Virus record (IMG/VR): IMGVR_UViG_3300017770_000151
Coordinates: 1 to 24,876 of that record
Direction: 5' to 3' (one strand)
Length of the DNA: 24,876 bases
DNA from: a virus
Shown here: positions 16,745 to 23,997 of the stretch, piece after piece
Layout: the number at the start of each line of letters is the position of its first letter
How positions within the stretch are numbered: position 1 is the first letter of the stretch
Notes under the pieces: generated by a model
What the model was told of the DNA's origin: nothing
What the model saw: only the letters and a program-made list of their open reading frames with translations
Database searches by the model: none
Position numbers and translations under genes: made by a program

Positions 16745-18394
16745 ATGGCAATATCTGCTACAAGTGTTCCAGCAACGAACACATTAAATCAGTTAAGGAC
16801 GCAGTTCAATAACCTCGTAACCGATGTTACAGGTATTGAAGCAGGTACTATTGAATATAACGAATTAAATACTAATAATATTTCTTCAGGTACTTTTAAT
16901 GTAAAAGAAGATGGAGTGATAGTATTTGAGGGTGCTACTAATAATGACTTTGAAACTACCTTAACAGTTGCTGACCCAACAGCAGACAGAACAATTACAT
17001 TTCCTGACGAAACTGGCACTGTATTATTAAGTGGTTCTACAAGTACATTTAGTGGTGCAGCAACAACAGTTGTTTCAAGTGCTAATAACACTGCTAACGA
17101 AAGTGTTTTTGTTACTTTTGTAGATGGTCAAACTGGAAGTCAAGGAATTGAAACAGATTCTAATTTAACATATAATCCTAGCACTAATATTTTAAATGCT
17201 GAGATTCCAGCAGATAATCTTTCTGCAGGTGATGCTGCAATTAACCTAACTACAACATCTGGTAATATAACCATAGATGCTCAAGCGAATGATTCTGATA
17301 TTATAATTAAAGGAACAGATGGTGGTGCTGATACAACATTCTTAACTATCGATGGTTCTGATGCAGGTAAAGCAACATTCAATGGTAATGTTACAGCAGC
17401 ATCTTTTACAGGTAATATAACTGGTGCTGTTACAGGCAATGCTGACACTGCTACAGCACTTGCTACAGCAAGAGCAATCGCAGTCGCTGGGGCAGTTGCT
17501 GGTACTGCTAACTTTGATGGTTCAGCAGGAATTAGTATTTCTACAACACAACAAAATAATTCTGTTACATTAGGAACACATACAGCAGGTGATTATGTAG
17601 CAACGATTACTGGTGGAACAGGTGTAGATTCCACTGCTGCGACTTCTGGAGAAACTACTACTCATACACTATCAGTAGATTTGTCAGAACTTACAACTTC
17701 AACTTCTGACGGAGATGGTGATTTCTTTGCAGTTGTTGATGCTTCAGATGCTCAAAAGAAATTAACAAAAGGCAATATTGCTCTTTCTGGTTTCAATAAC
17801 GACTCTGGATTTACTACAAATGCTGGAACTGTAACAAGTGTAGAATTAACTGCTGGTGCTGGTATTGATGTATCAGGTGGTGCGATTACAGGATCTGGTG
17901 CGATTACAGTAGCAGTAGAAAGTGATTTAAGAAACGATGTATTTCAAATAGGTAGAGATACTAACGATTATTATATTATCAACACAACAACTCATGATTG
18001 GTATCTAGATGGCAACATGGATATGCGTTTAGAGAATGATGGAGATTTACATGTAGATAACGATGTAATTGCTTTCTCAACTACAACTTCTGACGAAAGA
18101 TTAAAGACTGATATTTCTACAGTAGAAAACGCATTAGAAAAAGTTAAAAGTATCAGAGGTGTTGAGTTTACATACAAAAATGATGGTAAGAGAAGTGCTG
18201 GTGTAATAGCACAAGAAGTAGAAAAAGTATTACCACAAGCAGTTAGAGAAAAAGCATTACCACTCCAGATGGGTGTTGAAGATGAAACCGAATATAAAGT
18301 ATTACAATATGACCAATTACATGCCTTATTAATTGAGGCAGTGAAAGAATTGTCTGATGAAATTGAGGAGTTGAGAAGTGGCATTACCAAGTAG
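16745..18394 (+). CDS. Tail fibre with C-terminal S74 autoprocessing chaperone (second of two)
   Basis: The 549-residue product has a different N-terminus from the first fibre, with a short helix (TNTLNQLRTQFNNLVTDV, residues 11-28) and then LTVADPTADRTITFPDETGTV (about 73-93), a unit common in marine fibres. The segment at 157-213 is shared with the first fibre. A second region, ATALATARAIAVAG and ANFDGSAGISI (about 233-265), is another widespread fibre module. The S74 domain begins TSDERLKTDI with the Ser449-Lys454 pair and continues with GVEFTYKNDG, AGVIAQEVEKVLPQAV and a terminal coiled coil. Autocleavage would release 101 residues. The last 17 bases overlap the adhesin gene. The order fibre then adhesin is like gp37-gp38 of T-even phages, so this fibre probably carries the adhesin tip. 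Confidence 0.88.
   Translation: MAISATSVPATNTLNQLRTQFNNLVTDVTGIEAGTIEYNELNTNNISSGTFNVKEDGVIVFEGATNNDFETTLTVADPTADRTITFPDETGTVLLSGSTSTFSGAATTVVSSANNTANESVFVTFVDGQTGSQGIETDSNLTYNPSTNILNAEIPADNLSAGDAAINLTTTSGNITIDAQANDSDIIIKGTDGGADTTFLTIDGSDAGKATFNGNVTAASFTGNITGAVTGNADTATALATARAIAVAGAVAGTANFDGSAGISISTTQQNNSVTLGTHTAGDYVATITGGTGVDSTAATSGETTTHTLSVDLSELTTSTSDGDGDFFAVVDASDAQKKLTKGNIALSGFNNDSGFTTNAGTVTSVELTAGAGIDVSGGAITGSGAITVAVESDLRNDVFQIGRDTNDYYIINTTTHDWYLDGNMDMRLENDGDLHVDNDVIAFSTTTSDERLKTDISTVENALEKVKSIRGVEFTYKNDGKRSAGVIAQEVEKVLPQAVREKALPLQMGVEDETEYKVLQYDQLHALLIEAVKELSDEIEELRSGITK
17315..17360 (+). repeat. 46-base exact repeat, copy 2 (in second tail fibre)
   Basis: This is the partner of 15533-15578. 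It encodes the same TDGGADTTFLTIDGS core in the second fibre. It could be a site of recombination between the two genes. Confidence 0.9.
18089..18394 (+). other. S74 chaperone domain of the second fibre (predicted cleavage fragment)
   Basis: The domain starts at Ser449, with Lys454 five residues later as in the first fibre. It differs in sequence from the first S74 domain except in the catalytic and IAQEVE motifs, so the two fibres are not simple copies. Confidence 0.75.
18365..18370 (+). promoter_or_regulatory. Shine-Dalgarno site that fixes the GTG start of the adhesin
   Basis: GAGGAG lies 7 bases before the GTG at 18378, an ideal distance. It supports this rare start codon over any downstream ATG, and the resulting MALPSS start matches the family. 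Confidence 0.7.
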
Positions 18395-19370
18395 TCCCAA
18401 TAGTTTATCTATAAATCAAATAGCAGGAGAGTTCGGTGGATCTACTCCGCATTCTCTATCAGAATATTATGCTGGTGGTGATAATGTAGCATCTGGAATA
18501 CAAGGTGACAGTGGTGCTATTCCATCATCAGGTGCAATCTCTATCGGTCAATTTTATGGATCGGCAAATAGAATTAGTATTGCTCTAACAATATCTTCCA
18601 ATACAAACAACTATCAAATATCTCAAAACAGAGGTGGAACTTATTCATCAGGTATAACTGACATAGTTCTAACTAACAATGCTCAAGTAGGTTCTAATGC
18701 TGTTGGAACTGCTGCACTTGCTACAGGTGCATCACCCAACTGGGCAACTGGCGACACAATTACTATTGTAAACAATGGTGCATTTAGAGGTCGTGGTGGT
18801 GATGGTGGTGGTGGTATGACTTCTGCAGGTGCATCAGTACAAGCAGGTCAAGCAGCAGGTGATAGTATAGAAATTAATTATCCTGTTACTGTACAAAACA
18901 CTGCTCCAGGTGATATCTATGCTGGAGGTGGAGGAGGTGGTGGTGGTGCCAGAGGTTCATCTGTACAACCTGGACAACCTGGAAATCCAGGAAACCCACC
19001 AAGTGGTGGTAAGAGTCCATCTCCTGGACAACCTGGACAACCTGGAAATCCACCAAGTACACAATTCTTCGGAGGAGGAGGAGGTGGCGGTGGTGCTGGA
19101 TCACAAGCAGGTTCTGGTGGTGCTGGTCGTAATAGTCAAGGACAAGCAGGACAAGCAGGATCAGCAAATTTAACTAGTGGTGGAGCAGGTGGTAACTCTA
19201 CTGGGCAAACAAATCCTAATGGTGGAGCAGGTGGTGGTAATGGTGCTGCTGGAGGACAAGGTACTGGAACAAGTGATGGTGCTGGAGGTGCAGCAGGTAA
19301 AGCAATTGAACCAAACGGAAACCAATTAACATTAAATAATTCTGGGCAAGTCATTGGAGCAACATCTTAA
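18378..19370 (+). CDS. Glycine-rich receptor-binding adhesin, gp38-like in organisation
   Basis: The 330-residue product has a GTG start. Its N-terminus (MALPSS, SLSINQIAGEFGG, GAISIGQFYGSAN; residues 1-56) is the attachment domain of many marine phage tip proteins. The rest alternates glycine-rich stretches (GRGGDGGGG near 137; eight-Gly runs at 183-190 and 232-239; later GGAGGG) with variable segments, the arrangement known from the polyglycine-II adhesin gp38 of T-even phages such as S16. It ends with GKAI, a QLTLNN strand and VIGATS, like gp38-type tips. Residues 197-226 are collagen-like, with six X-Pro-Gly triplets. It probably binds the host surface at the fibre end. It overlaps the second fibre by 17 bases. 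The nucleotide composition of the Gly runs (GGT/GGA rich) produces long open reading frames in other frames that are not genes. Confidence 0.82.
   Translation: MALPSSPNSLSINQIAGEFGGSTPHSLSEYYAGGDNVASGIQGDSGAIPSSGAISIGQFYGSANRISIALTISSNTNNYQISQNRGGTYSSGITDIVLTNNAQVGSNAVGTAALATGASPNWATGDTITIVNNGAFRGRGGDGGGGMTSAGASVQAGQAAGDSIEINYPVTVQNTAPGDIYAGGGGGGGGARGSSVQPGQPGNPGNPPSGGKSPSPGQPGQPGNPPSTQFFGGGGGGGGAGSQAGSGGAGRNSQGQAGQAGSANLTSGGAGGNSTGQTNPNGGAGGGNGAAGGQGTGTSDGAGGAAGKAIEPNGNQLTLNNSGQVIGATS
18966..19055 (+). repeat. Collagen-like X-Pro-Gly segment of the adhesin, with a 21-base direct repeat
   Basis: Residues 197-226 contain QPG, QPG, NPG, SPG, QPG and QPG triplets, interrupted by NPPSGGKSPS. At DNA level a 21-base block encoding PGQPGNP occurs at 18969-18989 and 19032-19052. 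Such repeats can expand or contract by slippage, so they could vary between isolates. Confidence 0.8.
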
Positions 19371-20686
19371 TGGAATTAAGTAGAATTGTAGTTCAGAATA
19401 AAGATATAAAAGAAATCGCATATTATGCTTTGACTAAAGATGATACTCAGATGTTATCTTTGAAGTCAAGAATACATGCTGTTTGGAATAACTTCTTTAT
19501 TAATAGAAGAGGATTTGAACAGTTTATTCAGGAAGCATACATTGATGTTTCTAATCCAAATATTATAACCATCGCATCTTATTATCTAGATGATGATGGA
19601 GAAACTGTTAAAAATATTTTAGACTCTGTTCCAGATACTGTTGCTAGTGGTCTTTCTAGAGCAGAAGCAGATCGAGAATTTCATAATGATACACAAACAA
19701 TAGAGATAGAGTATACCTCTCCAAGTTTGCCATTTAGTATGCCTTCTAATGTTAGTCTTAGAAGAATGACACATGACTTTGATGCAAAGTATGTTGATAA
19801 GAATAAATCAAATGTATATGTTATAGGTGAACTTGCAAATGTAGACTCTTTAGTCAAATCATTAAACAGTAGTTTATCTGCTACTATTCCATCAGGATAT
19901 ACACTTAGTGTAAATGATTCTTTTAAATTAGTTTTTGATAACGATGACAATTTAACTGCATGCACTTTATCTCCCCAAGATTCTTTTCCATATGCTGATG
20001 AGAATATTCCTCTTTCTTTATACCATAATCTATTATTAAATAAAGAACAAATGTTCTGGACATTTAACTTAACAGATGAAACAAGAAAGTTTGAAATCGC
20101 ATATAATTCAGGTTCAGCATATCCTGTAGAACCATTGGGAAAAAATCTATTATTGCTAATGATAACAGAAGAATACGATTCAAGTTTTAATAATACTAAT
20201 GTTCAACATGTATATGTTCAAGGTAGATTACATGATGTATATGCATGGGCAAAGAGTTTAAAGTCAGATATAGATTTGCCAATACCTGACGATTTAGATA
20301 CAACCGATAAAATATTATTTGAAGATGGTTCTGTCTATATGATACAAGAAGGTGAGTTTATGCCGAATGATGATATGGATTATATTTGTTTCGAGACTGG
20401 TGAGAGAATGATAATTCGTGAACATGAATTAACTGAAGATACTGATTACTTTAAATTCTCATTTAACTCTGATGATGAATTAACAAGTGTAGAATTATAT
20501 GGTGGTGTTCAGGTACAACAAGTCAGATCTAAAAAGGTTAGAAGACAATTTAGTATTGAACATACTTTAAGATATTCTGATGGTATTAAAAACTTAGATG
20601 TAACTAAAACACTAGTTTCAGATTCAGCATGTAAAATTGTTCAACCAAAATATGACACAGATGGATTTAGGTACGCAGACGAATAA
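19370..20686 (+). CDS. Protein of unknown function with two copies of a repeated domain (paralogue A)
   Basis: I do not recognise this 438-residue protein from a named family. It contains two copies of one domain. The first, about residues 140-200, has VYVIGELANVDSLVKSLNSS, then SFKLVFDNDDNLTACTL. The second, in the C-terminal half, has VYVQGRLHDVYAWAKSLKSD, then YFKFSFNSDDELTSVELYGG and a basic strand (QVRSKKVRRQ) and an LRYSDGIKNLD segment. The second copy is split by about 45 residues of acidic repeat (ILFEDGSVYMIQEG, ERMIIREHE) that resemble the LEDG repeats of the 1556-residue protein. The same domain occurs in the two proteins downstream. The gene starts on the last base of the adhesin stop (TAATG), which places it in the fibre operon. 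A virion accessory or fibre-assembly role is possible but unproven. Confidence 0.65.
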   Translation: MELSRIVVQNKDIKEIAYYALTKDDTQMLSLKSRIHAVWNNFFINRRGFEQFIQEAYIDVSNPNIITIASYYLDDDGETVKNILDSVPDTVASGLSRAEADREFHNDTQTIEIEYTSPSLPFSMPSNVSLRRMTHDFDAKYVDKNKSNVYVIGELANVDSLVKSLNSSLSATIPSGYTLSVNDSFKLVFDNDDNLTACTLSPQDSFPYADENIPLSLYHNLLLNKEQMFWTFNLTDETRKFEIAYNSGSAYPVEPLGKNLLLLMITEEYDSSFNNTNVQHVYVQGRLHDVYAWAKSLKSDIDLPIPDDLDTTDKILFEDGSVYMIQEGEFMPNDDMDYICFETGERMIIREHELTEDTDYFKFSFNSDDELTSVELYGGVQVQQVRSKKVRRQFSIEHTLRYSDGIKNLDVTKTLVSDSACKIVQPKYDTDGFRYADE

Positions 20687-20689
20687 ATT

Positions 20690-21553
20690 ATGTTCTTACA
20701 TAGAGTATTGATTGAAGACTGTAAAGTCTTAACTAGAGTATGGTGGTTTGATCCAACAAAACTATCTGAAGTAAAATTTGTCAAAAAGATTCACAAACAG
20801 ATAAGTGATGTGTTTCCTGATGAGACATATACTTATCCTGTCAATCACATCTATGGTATGAACCATGATGATAATAATATTATATTTCATATGTGTTCTC
20901 CCTTTGAAGATGAAATGAAAACTTTAGAAAGGAAACACGCACTCAAAGCACAACATCCTATATTGACAGGCAAAGCATACACTCGATACCTTTACAATAT
21001 GGAAACTAAATCAAAAATATTTGAAGTAGTTTATAGAGATATAGAAAACTTTGGATATGAAAACTATCCAGATCCTGTTGTTGATGTTCCATCTACAGTT
21101 CATATTAATACTGTCTCAGAATTTTACGATGAAGATTTTAAATACATATCTCAAAATATATTAATAAATGGATGTGATAATATTAAAGCAGTGTATGACT
21201 TCGCAGATAGTTTGAACAAAGATATTCCTAAACCTATACCTGTAGATAAATGGTTACATAAAGACGATTTATTTAAGTTTGTATTTGATAAGTATGGACA
21301 CTTAATTAGTTTACAATTATGGGCACATGTTGATAGAGTTTCTATTCGTGAGAAAGGTGAATACAGAACAGAGTATAAAGCAGATTATGCAGACTGTATA
21401 AATAATTTAGATGAAACTGAAATAGTAATACCAGAGTATGATGATTATGGTAATTCTATAAAGTCATCAAAACCAAAAGATAATGAACAATATATTTTAT
21501 TTCCTAAAGCAAGGGATAAAGACTATGAAAAAATTAATTACAAAGATTTTTAA
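20690..21553 (+). CDS. Protein of unknown function, first copy of the duplicated cassette (paralogue B)
   Basis: The 287-residue product has no named family that I recognise. Its N-terminus (LHRVLIED at 3-10, WWFDP near 18-22, VKKIHKQISDVFPDETYTY) matches the N-terminus of the protein at 21961-22851. Its C-terminal half carries the same domain as the 438-residue protein: QNILINGCDNIKAVYDFADSLNKDIPKPI, split here as QNILINGC and SLNKDIPKPI, then LFKFVFDKYGHLISLQLW, a basic REKGEYR strand and INNLDETEIVIPEYDDYGN. The protein ends YILFPKARDKDYEKINYKDF, and its last 29 bases overlap the following cupin gene. It begins 4 bases after the upstream stop; no good ribosome site is seen. Lack of a signal peptide or membrane segment suggests a soluble protein. 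Confidence 0.65.
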   Translation: MFLHRVLIEDCKVLTRVWWFDPTKLSEVKFVKKIHKQISDVFPDETYTYPVNHIYGMNHDDNNIIFHMCSPFEDEMKTLERKHALKAQHPILTGKAYTRYLYNMETKSKIFEVVYRDIENFGYENYPDPVVDVPSTVHINTVSEFYDEDFKYISQNILINGCDNIKAVYDFADSLNKDIPKPIPVDKWLHKDDLFKFVFDKYGHLISLQLWAHVDRVSIREKGEYRTEYKADYADCINNLDETEIVIPEYDDYGNSIKSSKPKDNEQYILFPKARDKDYEKINYKDF

Positions 21554-21956
21554 AAACTGTGGCATAGGCACAAGTCATGTAATCAATAAAGATGGTATTA
21601 CCTGTATAAAAAGGTATGGTTTCTGGACTCCCTATCTAACTATCTTTATTTCAAAAATATATCCAATCACACATTTACATAAGATATCGCAGGTGTATCA
21701 TTCACATCAAGGAAGTTTTCTATCCTTTATTTTAAAAGGAGCATATCTACAAGATGTGTTAGAAGTAAATAAAGTATTTCGAACTTCACATAAATGGTTT
21801 AATTATCTTCCTTGTGGATGGCATCATAAAATTACTTGTTATAAACCAGTATATACATTAATGTTTATGGGAAAACGAAAGTGTGAACCAACTGTAAGAT
21901 TAAAAGAAAGTGGTAGGAAATTAAAACATGAAAGATTTTTTACAATAAGCGATTAG
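21525..21956 (+). CDS. Cupin-like protein, first copy
   Basis: The 143-residue product has the layout of a small cupin: GFWTPYLTIFISKIYPI (32-48), YHSHQGSFLSFILKGAY (58-74, with His59 and His61), and GWHHKI (98-103, with His101). Cupins bind one metal with two His from an HxH motif, a Glu and a later His. At the Glu position this copy has Gln76, where its paralogue has Glu85, so metal binding may be altered. The start chosen (ATG at 21525) matches the MKELFSKI start of the paralogue; the reading frame also has an earlier ATG at 21483 that would extend 14 codons inside the upstream gene. It overlaps paralogue B by 29 bases. The substrate is unknown; related sequences are often in the AspB/hydroxylase or dioxygenase-like cupin group. 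Confidence 0.65.
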   Translation: MKKLITKIFKNCGIGTSHVINKDGITCIKRYGFWTPYLTIFISKIYPITHLHKISQVYHSHQGSFLSFILKGAYLQDVLEVNKVFRTSHKWFNYLPCGWHHKITCYKPVYTLMFMGKRKCEPTVRLKESGRKLKHERFFTISD

Positions 21957-21960
21957 AGAT

Positions 21961-22851
21961 ATGATATATTTACATAGAGTGATAGTTGAAGACAACGAAG
22001 CAACTTGGAAGATATACTGGTTTAATCCAGGAATATTGTCACATAGAAAAAAGGTGAAGAAAATACAAGAACAAATATATAAAGTATTTCCAAGTGAGAC
22101 ATATTCTTGGGCAGATCCAGCACACCAATGTTTTGGTTATCATTTAAAAGATAATCTCGTTGTAACTAATGTATGTGGTTCTGATGATTTTAATCTTGAA
22201 AAAAATAAACACTACAAAGAATTAAAAGACCAACATAAAATATTTTATGATAAAGATTTTATCTGTTTCTATTATGATTTAGATAATGCTAAGAAATGGT
22301 CTGAAGTTTATTATAAGACTGACGATAATCCAGAAGTTATTTGTAAAACTAAATTAGATGATGGTTTAGAAATTGCTTGGATGTCAGAATATTACTCAGA
22401 TACATTTGAAAGAATGGGACAAAATCTTTTTATAACAGGTAATACTGAAGATGTATATAAATGGATTGATAAACAAAATAAAGATATTGCTAAACCATTT
22501 ACAAATCTTGTTCATGTAGATAATGGAACTGATGCTATTGATAGGATAAACACAAAGAACGCATTTAAGTGTGAGTATGATAATGAGGGAAATTTAATTA
22601 GACTTAAATTTTTTGGTTGTGTTAAAAGAACTAAAGTTAAAAAGAAAGGTGAATTTTCTCATATTGAGATTACATCAAGTTATTCAAGCAGTATAAATAA
22701 TATAGAACAAATAGAAATTGTCGAATCGAAGTATGATGATAATGGTAATCAAGTACCATCAGATATTATAAAAAGAGTTGATGATTATATTTTCTTTCCT
22801 AAAGCAAGGGAGAATGGTGAGTATGAAAGAGTTATTCTCGAAGATATGTAA
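21961..22851 (+). CDS. Protein of unknown function, second copy of the duplicated cassette (paralogue C)
   Basis: The 296-residue product is a clear paralogue of the protein at 20690-21553. Matching parts are LHRVIVED (4-11) versus LHRVLIED; YWFNP (19-23) versus WWFDP; VFPSETYSW versus VFPDETYTY; QNLFITGNTEDVYKWIDKQNKD versus QNILINGCDNIKAVYDFADSLNKD when read as aligned pieces; EYDNEGNLIRLKFFG versus FDKYGHLISLQLW; KKKGEFSHIE versus REKGEYRTEY; SINNIEQIEIV versus INNLDETEIV; and YIFFPKAREN versus YILFPKARDK. Identity is moderate, so the duplication is not recent. It begins 4 bases after the first cupin gene and overlaps the second cupin gene by 29 bases, exactly as in the first copy. The function is unknown. 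Confidence 0.65.
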   Translation: MIYLHRVIVEDNEATWKIYWFNPGILSHRKKVKKIQEQIYKVFPSETYSWADPAHQCFGYHLKDNLVVTNVCGSDDFNLEKNKHYKELKDQHKIFYDKDFICFYYDLDNAKKWSEVYYKTDDNPEVICKTKLDDGLEIAWMSEYYSDTFERMGQNLFITGNTEDVYKWIDKQNKDIAKPFTNLVHVDNGTDAIDRINTKNAFKCEYDNEGNLIRLKFFGCVKRTKVKKKGEFSHIEITSSYSSSINNIEQIEIVESKYDDNGNQVPSDIIKRVDDYIFFPKARENGEYERVILEDM

Positions 22852-23296
22852 AAAACTTAAAATTGGATTTGGTCCAAATCATGTTGTTGCCAACAATGGT
22901 GTTACAGCATTATCACGATGGGGATTCTGGTCTCCATTCTTCACTATCCTAGTATCAAGAATACATCCTATCGACCATGATAAGATGTTCAACAATACAC
23001 GAAACGATGCTAGAATAATATATCACAGTCACGAAACAAACTTCTTATCATTAATTTTTTGGGGTAAGTATATTGAGGAAAGAAATGTTAATGGTACAAT
23101 TGTTGTCAAAGAAAGAAAGTGGTTTAACTATGTGAAACGAGATACCTTTCATAGAATTAAAGCAAAAGATTATGCTTGGTCTATACAAGCAGGTTTTACT
23201 AGAGATGAAAAGGTGAAAGTAAAAATTAATAATAAAATATATCCACATAGAAGATTGTTTACTATGGGTGGTAGGAGTGATGGAACTTTAGGATGA
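22823..23296 (+). CDS. Cupin-like protein, second copy
   Basis: The 157-residue product is a paralogue of the first cupin. It begins MKELFSKICKKLKIG, against MKKLITKIFKNCGIG. The metal-binding set is complete: His68 and His70 in YHSHETNFLSLIFWG, Glu85 in GKYIEE, and His110 in DTFHRIK. GFWSPFFTILVSRIHPI at 34-50 corresponds to the same part of copy one, and RKWFNY at 98-103 to HKWFNY. A WSIQAG strand near 119-124 completes the core. I chose the ATG at 22823 by alignment with copy one; an upstream in-frame ATG at 22814 adds only MVS. It overlaps the next gene by 4 bases (ATGA). It may be an Fe(II)-dependent enzyme or a sugar- or small-molecule-binding protein; the substrate is unknown. Confidence 0.68.
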   Translation: MKELFSKICKKLKIGFGPNHVVANNGVTALSRWGFWSPFFTILVSRIHPIDHDKMFNNTRNDARIIYHSHETNFLSLIFWGKYIEERNVNGTIVVKERKWFNYVKRDTFHRIKAKDYAWSIQAGFTRDEKVKVKINNKIYPHRRLFTMGGRSDGTLG

Positions 23297-23997
23297 TGAA
23301 AGTATTAAATGATGTAGATAGCACTGATATTGAAAACTATTGGGAAGTAACTAAAAGTGATAGTGAAGTTTTTCCTTACTTGATTGTTGACAATTGGTAT
23401 AACCCAGAAGAACTAGAATCTGTTTGGAAAGAACTAGATTTTTATCAGTCTTGTCCTAGACATAAAATTTCTAGAACAGAAGAAAACAATGCACCTGTTG
23501 CTCGTGAGATAGATGGTACACCAAAGAGTAAAGCATTTAGATTTCATTTGTGGGATTTATACTTAACACAAGAGGGTAGAAACTTCTCAAACATATTGAG
23601 AAATATGTACAAACAAAGATCGCCTGAGTTTTATAAGATTGTTGAAGATGCGTTTCCTATTCACCACCATAGTTACAAAGGTACAAATACTGATGGAACT
23701 ATGATTTCATATTATGAAGATGGTGATTATTATAAACCACATATTGACAGTATGATGTTTACTTGTTTGATATGGGTTTACAGAGAACCAAAACAATTTA
23801 AAGGTGGCGACCTACGATTACCACAAGCAGAAAAAACAATAAAAGTTAAGTCTAATCGAATGTTACTCTTTCCGAGTTATTTTTCACATCAAGTAATACC
23901 TGTAAAATTTGACAAAGAACCAACACAAAGTGGTCTTGGAAGATATTGTATTACACATTTTTATAATTGGGAGTCTAGTAATGTTCAAAGTATATGA
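23293..23997 (+). CDS. 2-oxoglutarate/Fe(II)-dependent oxygenase, prolyl 4-hydroxylase-like
   Basis: The 234-residue product has the full 2OG-Fe(II) oxygenase set: the Fe ligands His150 and Asp152 (in YYKPHIDSMM), distal His199 (in PSYFSHQVIP), and Arg217 (GLGRYCITHFYN), which binds the 2-oxoglutarate carboxylate. The N-terminal helix-rich region (to about residue 75) with FPYLIVDNW at 27-35 fits prolyl 4-hydroxylase-type proteins. Members use O2 and 2-oxoglutarate to hydroxylate or otherwise oxidise a substrate. The start ATGA (23293) overlaps the cupin stop by 4 bases. The ATG doublet (23293 and 23296) leaves the first Met uncertain. The substrate could be a peptide proline, a nucleotide or a small molecule; nothing here decides it. 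Confidence 0.85.
   Translation: MMKVLNDVDSTDIENYWEVTKSDSEVFPYLIVDNWYNPEELESVWKELDFYQSCPRHKISRTEENNAPVAREIDGTPKSKAFRFHLWDLYLTQEGRNFSNILRNMYKQRSPEFYKIVEDAFPIHHHSYKGTNTDGTMISYYEDGDYYKPHIDSMMFTCLIWVYREPKQFKGGDLRLPQAEKTIKVKSNRMLLFPSYFSHQVIPVKFDKEPTQSGLGRYCITHFYNWESSNVQSI

Noticed and set aside
18910-19173. Open frame of 87 residues on the + strand inside the adhesin gene, rich in Val, Glu and Leu
   Set aside because: It is the alternate-frame reading of GGT/GGA repeats, has no ribosome site and shows no domain. The adhesin frame explains the DNA.
18378-19370. Diversity-generating retroelement target in the adhesin
   Set aside because: I see no reverse transcriptase, template repeat or A-to-N substitution pattern in the window.
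21483-21524. Earlier start for the first cupin inside paralogue B
   Set aside because: Alignment with the second cupin copy places the start at 21525. The extension is simply the other-frame reading of paralogue B's end.
23909-23980. N-terminal extension of the second oxygenase
   Set aside because: It is an alternate-frame reading of the first oxygenase's conserved Arg-containing end. ATG 23981 gives a start typical of the family.
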